DNA of 36,502 nt from Domibacillus antri (GTDB taxonomy: Bacteria > Bacillota > Bacilli > Bacillales > Domibacillaceae), in NCBI RefSeq assembly GCF_001936625.1, contig NZ_MSDU01000023.1, positions 1 to 36,502 on the forward strand. Reading direction: 5' to 3'. The notes beneath the pieces are model-generated. The model worked only from the letters and a program-made list of their open reading frames with translations, was not told the DNA's origin and did no database searches. Positions 31,159-36,502 of this stretch are shown piece after piece. Within the stretch, counting starts at the first letter, position 1. Each line of letters starts with the position of its first letter. Both the position numbers and the translations under genes were made by a program.

Positions 31159-31998
31159 TTAATGTCCAGCTCCGTGACTCGACCCTGTGTTTTTCACTTC
31201 TGTGTATTGCGTTGGGGCGTTATCATCTTTTAAGCTTTCAATTATATCTTTTGTAACTGCTTGTGCTAACGATTTAGCGGCATCATTATCGCTTTTAAAA
31301 TGAATGCCCATTTGTTCTCTGGAAAGTGCTACTTTTTCCGCTGTTTCTTCCAATTGTGCTTTTTCATTCGGGAAGAAATAAGACAGCATATAAGCAGCCG
31401 ACCAAGCTGTTGCTGTATGTCCTGAAGGATAAGAAGGATGCGGAGGCACCATCATTCCCTCCGGCAATTGAATAGAAGGATCTAAGTCCGTTGGCCGGGG
31501 GCGTAAATATTCATATTTTGCTTGATATGCCGCAGTCAAGGATGTATAAATTGCCCCTGAGACGACAGCATGAACATGAGATGATTCAGGACCCATTAAG
31601 CCATATTTGTGAATCAATTCTTCTGTGGCATCAAGCCAAAGCGTGTTAGGACTAGCAGTATTTTGCCAGTGCTTAATGAATTCTACATCATCTTCTGTGC
31701 GGCTCTCAGTCAGTTTTTTTAATTCTTCCAATTCTTTTTTTGTCTCCGCAGAATCATTTGCAGGAGGGGCTTCTACTTTGTACGAGCTTCCGTCCTTGAA
31801 TCCAAGTGCTTTCCAAGTACCCGCTGTTGGTGTCACAGGATTTTCATGCGTCCATCCCATTCCTTCTTCACTTAATTGTTCGTTTCCCTGCTCCTCTTTT
31901 TTAGGTTGTTCCTCACTACTTGCTTTTTCTGTGTTACAGCCAGATAAGATGAATACGAATAAAATGGCTAAAAAAGTTATGTATGCCTTATTCCTCAT
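31159..31998 (-). CDS. PAP2/vanadium haloperoxidase-like lipoprotein
   Basis: This 279-aa protein has a lipoprotein signal ending LSGC (Cys21), then a Glu/Lys-rich linker. The acid-phosphatase/haloperoxidase signature is complete: KX6RP (Lys161, Arg168-Pro169), PSGH (191-194) and SRX5HX3D (Ser226-Arg227, His233, Asp237). All phosphate- or vanadate-binding residues are present, so it is probably an extracellular phosphatase or haloperoxidase anchored to the membrane. ATG 31998 follows AGGAGGG; a longer frame to 32037 adds only a non-signal stretch. Confidence 0.85.
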   Translation of the reverse strand: MRNKAYITFLAILFVFILSGCNTEKASSEEQPKKEEQGNEQLSEEGMGWTHENPVTPTAGTWKALGFKDGSSYKVEAPPANDSAETKKELEELKKLTESRTEDDVEFIKHWQNTASPNTLWLDATEELIHKYGLMGPESSHVHAVVSGAIYTSLTAAYQAKYEYLRPRPTDLDPSIQLPEGMMVPPHPSYPSGHTATAWSAAYMLSYFFPNEKAQLEETAEKVALSREQMGIHFKSDNDAAKSLAQAVTKDIIESLKDDNAPTQYTEVKNTGSSHGAGH

Positions 31999-32190
31999 GG
32001 CGGCCCTCCTATGTGATATAAAATACCTGTCCATCATTTTATTTTAAAGATGTGAAGTTTAGATGCGCTTTTTGTGAATATAAATCAAATTGAGCTGTTT
32101 GAAAGTATGATAAATCAAAAGCAAATCATAAAATTAGACATTACTGGATCTCATTTAACGAACAGACGGATAATTAACACAGTTTTTTGA

Positions 32191-32784
32191 CTATTCTTTT
32201 GATAATTGCTTAACGTCTGAAACAATTTCATCAAAGGGCACATCGATATTGCCGCTGTAACTTTTTATGACTCGTCCTTCTTTATTAATTAAATAAAAAC
32301 TTGTCCCATGCATAATTTGGTCAGATTCAGGTTCAGGCATGACAAGTGTCTGGAAACTGCCCTTGGCAAAATCACTGATATACTCATCGTCATACCCTGT
32401 AAGCAGGTCCCAATTTGTGTCGTCAGCTTCATATTTTGAAATATATTCTTTTAGCTTTTCAGGTGTATCATTTTTAGGATCTACACTAAAAGAGATGATC
32501 CGATAATCTTCTACGCCCTCTTCATTTAACTGTTTTTGTAGATCGGACATATTTTTTGTCATAGGGGGACAAACCGTTTTACAATTTGTAAAAATGAAGC
32601 TGGCCAGCCAGACCGTTCCTTTCAAGTCTTTTAAACTCACCTGCTTACCTTCTTGATTTACATGGCTAAATGTCGATACTTCCACATCCATATTGCCTTT
32701 CACTTTACTGCTGCTGCATCCTGCTATAATGAGCACTGCCACTGATATAAAAATAATCAAAGGGAATGATCTGTACATTTTCAA
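32191..32784 (-). CDS. SCO1/SenC family lipoprotein
   Basis: This 197-aa thioredoxin-fold copper chaperone-like protein has a lipobox IAGC (Cys23), the metal-binding/redox motif CKTVC (Cys68, Cys72) and His159 in DQIMHGTSFYLI. SCO proteins help build the CuA centre of cytochrome oxidase at the outer membrane face. Start is TTG 32784, 8 nt after AGGAGG; ATG 32778 is 14 nt away. A broken YtkA-like gene lies just upstream on the same strand, a common pairing. Confidence 0.9.
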   Translation of the reverse strand: MKMYRSFPLIIFISVAVLIIAGCSSSKVKGNMDVEVSTFSHVNQEGKQVSLKDLKGTVWLASFIFTNCKTVCPPMTKNMSDLQKQLNEEGVEDYRIISFSVDPKNDTPEKLKEYISKYEADDTNWDLLTGYDDEYISDFAKGSFQTLVMPEPESDQIMHGTSFYLINKEGRVIKSYSGNIDVPFDEIVSDVKQLSKE

Positions 32785-32855
32785 TGTTCTTTCCTCCTGC
32801 GCTAAGCATTCAATTCGGTGAGGATGGAATACTTGATTAAGATTTTCCGATTTGT

Positions 32856-33181
32856 TTAATGATGATTTTCATGGTTTTGTTCTTGTGTTTGAGGTTCTTC
32901 TTTTAAAGCGTTCAATTCCTCTTCCGAAACCTCTCCAGCGATAAATTGTTTCTTCGGCATGACGTGTAAGCCACGAGCTGTTACATGCGTTTGAATGTAA
33001 TAAACACTGTCTTCATGAAAGGTCTTTTTGACACTGTATATTCCGTCTTTGTCATGTTTTCCTTGCTATCCGCCTTCCATATTTCAAACTGAACGTCATC
33101 TGCATCTTCTACATTCTCTTGTCCTTGCGTTACATGAACACTCAGGGTATTCTCCTCATTAATCCTGAAAACGAACATCAT
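32856..33181 (-). pseudogene. YtkA-like domain protein, frameshifted and missing its signal peptide
   Basis: The first frame (33181 to about 33065) reads LSVHVTQGQENVEDADDVQF and EIWKADSK. The rest of the domain is in the next frame: HDKDGIYSVKKTF, VYYIQTHVTARGLHVMPKKQ, and a His-rich tail ending in HENHH and a stop at 32856. One missing base near 33065 explains the break. Ahead of ATG 33181 there is no ribosome site and no signal peptide or lipobox as the family has, so the 5' end is also gone or shifted. The operon partner of the SCO gene is thus probably dead. Confidence 0.78.
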
Positions 33182-33400
33182 TTAAACAGAGCCTGAATGC
33201 GGCTACCTTCATTCACAACAGTGGATTATACGAATCAAATGTGAGGAAAGAATGAAAGTTTCTAGACATTTTCGCAAAAATTCATTTTCGTCTAAATATA
33301 AAAAAGCCGCATGATCTCCAAAAAGTGTATCAAACCGCTTAAGCCTCTTATTTATAGGTTAATTCCTCCAAATATTTCGCTTATCTTTCATACTCTTTTA

Positions 33401-34342
33401 TTAGGCTTTCCATTTCACAATTTCTTTCTTTTCTTCATTTACAGTCAGCTGAAATAGATCCGGTCTTGAGTAGTGTCCCATGACATCAAAATCAAACTGA
33501 CTAAGCCCGATTTCTTTAAGATCCAAATCTGCAATTAGGATATCTTCACGCCCATAAACTGGTTCCGCCACATACTCTCCTAGCGGGCCTACAATGGCGC
33601 TGCCCCCTGAACACATCTCTTCCGGTGACGATGAAAGCTCTTCGTAGCAGGCAAGGTCTTTCGGGTACATCTCCTTCGTAACATATTGATTGCATGATAA
33701 GACAAAACATCTACCTTCTGCAGCTATATGACGGATTGTAGACTGCCAAAGTTTTCTTGAATCTGCTGTTGGAGCAATATATATTTGCACACCTTTTGCA
33801 TACATGGCCGCTCTTGCCAAAGGCATATAATTTTCCCAGCAAATTAGCGCACCCATTTTTCCGTAAGGTGTATCAAATACAGGTAAAGTACTTCCATCGC
33901 CTTCACCCCACACAATCCGTTCCGAAGCAGTCGGTTTTAATTTTCGATGTTTGCCAAGCAGGGTGCCATCCGGACCAAAAAACAAGACACTGCAATAAAG
34001 CGTTCCTCCGCTCACCTCTCCGTCTCGCTCAATCACTCCAATCACTAAATAAACACCTGCATTTTTAGCCGCTTCTCCAAGTTGATCAGTTGCTTCACTT
34101 GGTACAACAATGGAATTCTCCACATAACGGAGCCAGTCTTTTCTGCCCTCCATAGAACGGCTGCCGATTTTCGTTCCGAATGAAAGTCCACGGGGATAAG
34201 CAGGGATGAACGCTTCAGGGAACACGACAACCTTAGCTCCTTTTTCTGCGGCCTGCATGGTTAGATCAATTGCTTTTTTTATCGTCGCCTTCCCATCCAT
34301 AATGACAGATGCAGCCTGTATAACAGCCACTTTCACATTCAT
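33401..34342 (-). CDS. Nitrilase
   Basis: This 313-aa carbon-nitrogen hydrolase of the true nitrilase branch converts organic nitriles to carboxylic acids and ammonia. The catalytic set is Glu43 (VFPEAFIPAYPRG), Lys in GKHRKLKPTASE (131-142) and Cys168 (GALICWENYMPLARAAMY). The CWENYMPL wording is characteristic of nitrilases, not amidases. ATG overlaps the aminotransferase stop as ATGA, so translation is coupled. Joint production implies the two act on one substrate or pathway, perhaps an amino-acid-derived nitrile (inference). Confidence 0.9.
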   Translation of the reverse strand: MNVKVAVIQAASVIMDGKATIKKAIDLTMQAAEKGAKVVVFPEAFIPAYPRGLSFGTKIGSRSMEGRKDWLRYVENSIVVPSEATDQLGEAAKNAGVYLVIGVIERDGEVSGGTLYCSVLFFGPDGTLLGKHRKLKPTASERIVWGEGDGSTLPVFDTPYGKMGALICWENYMPLARAAMYAKGVQIYIAPTADSRKLWQSTIRHIAAEGRCFVLSCNQYVTKEMYPKDLACYEELSSSPEEMCSGGSAIVGPLGEYVAEPVYGREDILIADLDLKEIGLSQFDFDVMGHYSRPDLFQLTVNEEKKEIVKWKA

Positions 34343-35445
34343 ATTGCTTCTATCCTTTCATTTAAAATAGTACTCATCGCTTGAATAAACGCGGCATTTT
34401 CTTCATACGTCCCGATAGAAACACGGATATAATCCGGCAGTCCCCATATTGCCCCGTATCGCACAATGATACCTTTCGCTAATAATTTTTCGTAAAATGA
34501 TTTCGCATTACCATCAATTTTAATCAGTACAAAATTACTCATACTCTCCACGTAACGGACATTCATCTCAGAAAAAGCTTTATATAGCTGACTCCGCCCT
34601 TGTTCGTTTACCTTCTTCGAAAAATCTACATGTGCTTCATCATAAATTGCAGCAGTAGCTGCTGCCTGCGCAAGGACGTTTACATTAAACGGTTCTTTTA
34701 CTTTTAAAACCCGTTGAATAATATCTTCACGTGCTGCACCGTAACCGACTCTGACACCGGCCAATCCATAAATTTTCGAAAACGTCTGCAAAACGAGGAC
34801 GGGATAGCCTGATAAAATATATTCGATTCCATCTGTATAGTTCTCTGCTGAAGCATAATGCGCGTAAGCCCCATCAAAAACTACGAGAATCTCTCTAGGA
34901 AGACGTTCCAACAGTTCTTGAAACAGCTGTTTAGGAAGGTATGTACCTGTTGGATTATTGGGCGAACAAAGGTATACAATTTTAGTCCTGTCAGTTACAG
35001 CTTTTAAAATCTCTTCAATGTCATACTCGAAATTTTGTCCAAGTTTTGCTGGCACTACAGCTGCACCCATGATATGTGCCCCAAAATCGTACTCACTGAA
35101 AGATGGGGATGGCACAATAATTTCATCACCTGCTTCCAGGAAAGTTTCCGAAATAAGCGTAATAAGCTCGTCTGCCCCATTCGTCACAATTAGTTGATCT
35201 ACCTTTACACTGATGCGATCTGCAAGGGCTTCCTTCAATTTCAAAGCAGCTGCATCAGGATACCGGTTAATGGTTGATAAGTTCTTTGTAATGGCTTCTA
35301 ATGCTTTACTGGATGGACCAATTGGATTCTCGTTGGATGCCATTTTAATAACTTGGTTTAGCCCGAGCTCCTTCTGTACTTCCCATATTGGTTTACCTGG
35401 TGAATACGGCTGAATTCTCTCCAGCACTTTACGTGATTGAACCAT
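34339..35445 (-). CDS. Histidinol-phosphate/aromatic aminotransferase (HisC family)
   Basis: This 368-aa fold-type I PLP aminotransferase has the substrate-arm motif MASNENPIGPSSKA, the SPNNPTGTYL loop, and Lys224 in TFSKIYGLAG as the Schiff-base residue. I chose ATG 35445 (AAAGGG upstream, HisC-like start); the frame runs on to 35535 without similarity. No his operon is near. HisC paralogues outside it often transaminate Phe, Tyr or Trp, and coupling to a nitrilase supports such a specialised role (inference). Confidence 0.87.
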   Translation of the reverse strand: MVQSRKVLERIQPYSPGKPIWEVQKELGLNQVIKMASNENPIGPSSKALEAITKNLSTINRYPDAAALKLKEALADRISVKVDQLIVTNGADELITLISETFLEAGDEIIVPSPSFSEYDFGAHIMGAAVVPAKLGQNFEYDIEEILKAVTDRTKIVYLCSPNNPTGTYLPKQLFQELLERLPREILVVFDGAYAHYASAENYTDGIEYILSGYPVLVLQTFSKIYGLAGVRVGYGAAREDIIQRVLKVKEPFNVNVLAQAAATAAIYDEAHVDFSKKVNEQGRSQLYKAFSEMNVRYVESMSNFVLIKIDGNAKSFYEKLLAKGIIVRYGAIWGLPDYIRVSIGTYEENAAFIQAMSTILNERIEAI

Positions 35446-35481
35446 TGATTTTAGACCCTTTCTTTTTAAAAAATAAACCGA

Positions 35482-35497
35482 AGATCGCTCGCGATCT
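35482..35497. promoter_or_regulatory. Palindrome in the leader of the aminotransferase-nitrilase operon
   Basis: AGATCGC-TC-GCGATCT has 7-bp perfect arms and lies 37 nt before the aminotransferase start. It could be an operator or an mRNA hairpin near the ribosome site. Confidence 0.4.
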
Positions 35498-35981
35498 ACT
35501 GTCCGTTTTTTCATTATGCAACGACTAAATTTCATATCTTCTTTTTATTAACGATAAATGAGGAAAAACAAAAAATGACCGACCAATTAAATACTATTTT
35601 GATCAGCCACTTTATTAAATTTTTTCAATTAATGAAGAAAAAGAAAAGATTCACCTCTGTCAATGAGCGGTGACGGGGAACGTGTTTATCGTATTAGTGG
35701 GCGATCCAATTAGTTTGTTTAGTGAACATTCTGTTTGATTCTTATTAAATTCAATCCTCTGCCAGCCACTCGTTGAAGCGCAAGCTGTATATAAATAATA
35801 AAGTTGTTTAATTTTAAATTGAAAAAGCTAAAGCCTTGCTGCAAAATCATGTAGCAAGGCTCTTTAAAGTTATTTAATTTTTATGGATTGAGACGTAGAT
35901 TTTTGAAAACCAGATAATCAAGTTATTGAATCTCCACGAAACCCCCAATATATAGTTTTTCTTTTTTGATGTTCCAATGTT
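35498..35981. other. Intergenic region upstream of the aminotransferase
   Basis: I see no gene here. A terminator-like hairpin at 35833-35860 ends transcription coming from 36146 or from unknown plus-strand transcripts. The aminotransferase promoter must be here but is not clear by eye. Confidence 0.45.
35833..35866. terminator. Terminator hairpin
   Basis: GCCTTGCT (35833-35840) pairs perfectly with AGCAAGGC (35853-35860), with A/T-rich flanks on both sides, so either direction is possible. Confidence 0.65.
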
Positions 35982-36146
35982 TTAATTTTGACACGAATCC
36001 TTCTTTTTACGCTTATCAAAGTAGGTAATCAAATTAACAACAATCAACATAAAAATTGAAAACAAAGCATCCTTAATAAAAGTAAGGTCTATCATGAAAT
36101 ACATAACCATTAATAAAACGATGAAAAATAATATGTGCTTCCTCAT
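35982..36146 (-). CDS. 54-aa membrane protein
   Basis: It starts MRKHILFFIVLLMVMYFMID, has a second hydrophobic stretch (FSIFMLIVVNLITYF) and a basic tail (DKRKKKDSCQN). Two transmembrane helices with a positive-inside C-terminus are predicted. GGTGAG lies just before ATG 36146. No family is recognised; small proteins of this layout are common in Bacillus. Confidence 0.6.
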   Translation of the reverse strand: MRKHILFFIVLLMVMYFMIDLTFIKDALFSIFMLIVVNLITYFDKRKKKDSCQN

Positions 36147-36399
36147 CTCACCATCTCATTTTCTATAAAATAGTTAACTATTCGAAAAAAGTATAAAGGG
36201 AAAATAATGATTTACAACAACAAGAATTTTGACATGATGTTGGTTTCTTTTTCAGTTAACAGTAAACCAGTGCTTTATCCTGACTTTCCGCATGTCACAT
36301 TTTAACAATTGAGAATTAATGAAGGAGACAGCATTCCCTTTCGCGAATGAACTAGTAATCTATCATTTGAGAAAGGATGTCTGATGCTAGTATGTTTAA

Positions 36400-36427
36400 T
36401 GGACACAACGAATTGAGACGTTATAAT
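36400..36427 (+). promoter_or_regulatory. Sigma-A-like promoter for the gene at the right edge
   Basis: TGGACA (36400-36405), a 16-nt spacer and a perfect TATAAT (36422-36427) lie 27 nt before the start codon. Confidence 0.6.
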
Positions 36428-36453
36428 AAAAAGACGAATCAGAAGGAGTGTCA

Positions 36454-36502
36454 ATGAGGGGAAGAACCATTGATAAAGACTTTAAAATTCAGGCGGGCAA
36501 GC
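36454..36502 (+). CDS. Unidentified protein, N-terminus only
   Basis: AAGGAG and ATG 36454 open MRGRTIDKDFKIQAGK, cut off by the window end. It is hydrophilic with no signal peptide in the visible part. Sixteen residues are too few to assign a family. Confidence 0.65.
   Translation, partial: MRGRTIDKDFKIQAGK

Noticed and set aside
1-36502. tRNA, rRNA, CRISPR arrays, complete insertion sequences
   Set aside because: I looked for T-loop motifs, regularly spaced repeats with spacers, and transposase motifs with terminal repeats. None was convincing apart from the features listed at 18.3-20.7 kb.

Overview
The window looks like chromosome of an endospore-forming Bacillaceae member. The evidence is strong AAAGGAGG-type ribosome binding sites, frequent TTG/GTG starts, moderate-to-low GC, and many sporulation families: YjcZ, CotD, YppG, YmaF, DUF1657, RsfA and a YtpB-type terpene synthase. 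Sigma-K, sigma-G, FapR and CcpA (cre) type sites can be read by eye. I cannot name the species.

Region by region: (1) 1-7.7 kb is an aromatic or acyl-acid uptake and CoA-activation locus. It has a partial enoyl-CoA hydratase, a benzoate-CoA-ligase-type enzyme, a hotdog thioesterase, a wrecked ferredoxin-NADP reductase gene, and a complete five-gene branched-chain-amino-acid-type ABC importer behind a cre-like site. (2) 7.9-10.7 kb has a FabH preceded by a FapR-like operator, an RsfA regulator, a DUF1657 protein behind a sigma-G-like promoter, and an Hsp20. (3) 10.9-16.1 kb is a two-gene ATP-driven iron-sulfur reductase system of the 2-hydroxyacyl-CoA dehydratase/activase superfamily. Its activase has two fused ASKHA domains. 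(4) 16.3-18.3 kb has a YtpB-type terpene synthase and a membrane protein. (5) 18.3-20.75 kb is a putative mobile or plastic module. A XerS-type tyrosine recombinase is followed downstream by three 20-bp-period repeats. Next to the recombinase, an MntA-HepT toxin-antitoxin pair sits between two inverted, internally palindromic elements. (6) 20.8-31 kb is an accessory stretch of late-sporulation and coat-type small genes: four intact YjcZ paralogues plus one decayed copy, CotD, YppG, YmaF, a Gly-rich peptide and several unknown small proteins. Nearly every unit has its own terminator, and some have readable sigma-K promoters. (7) 31.1-36.5 kb has a PAP2/haloperoxidase-like lipoprotein, a SCO lipoprotein beside a broken YtkA gene, a translationally coupled HisC-type aminotransferase and nitrilase, a 54-aa membrane protein, and the start of a further gene.

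Several genes are broken: the ferredoxin reductase, a split YjdF-like membrane protein, YtkA, a YjcZ copy, a carboxypeptidase-regulatory-like protein and some short remnants. The stretch therefore looks like it is actively decaying and rearranging, especially between 18 and 33 kb. The best candidate for an undescribed arrangement is the MntA-HepT cassette bounded by dif-like inverted palindromes next to its own XerS-type recombinase.
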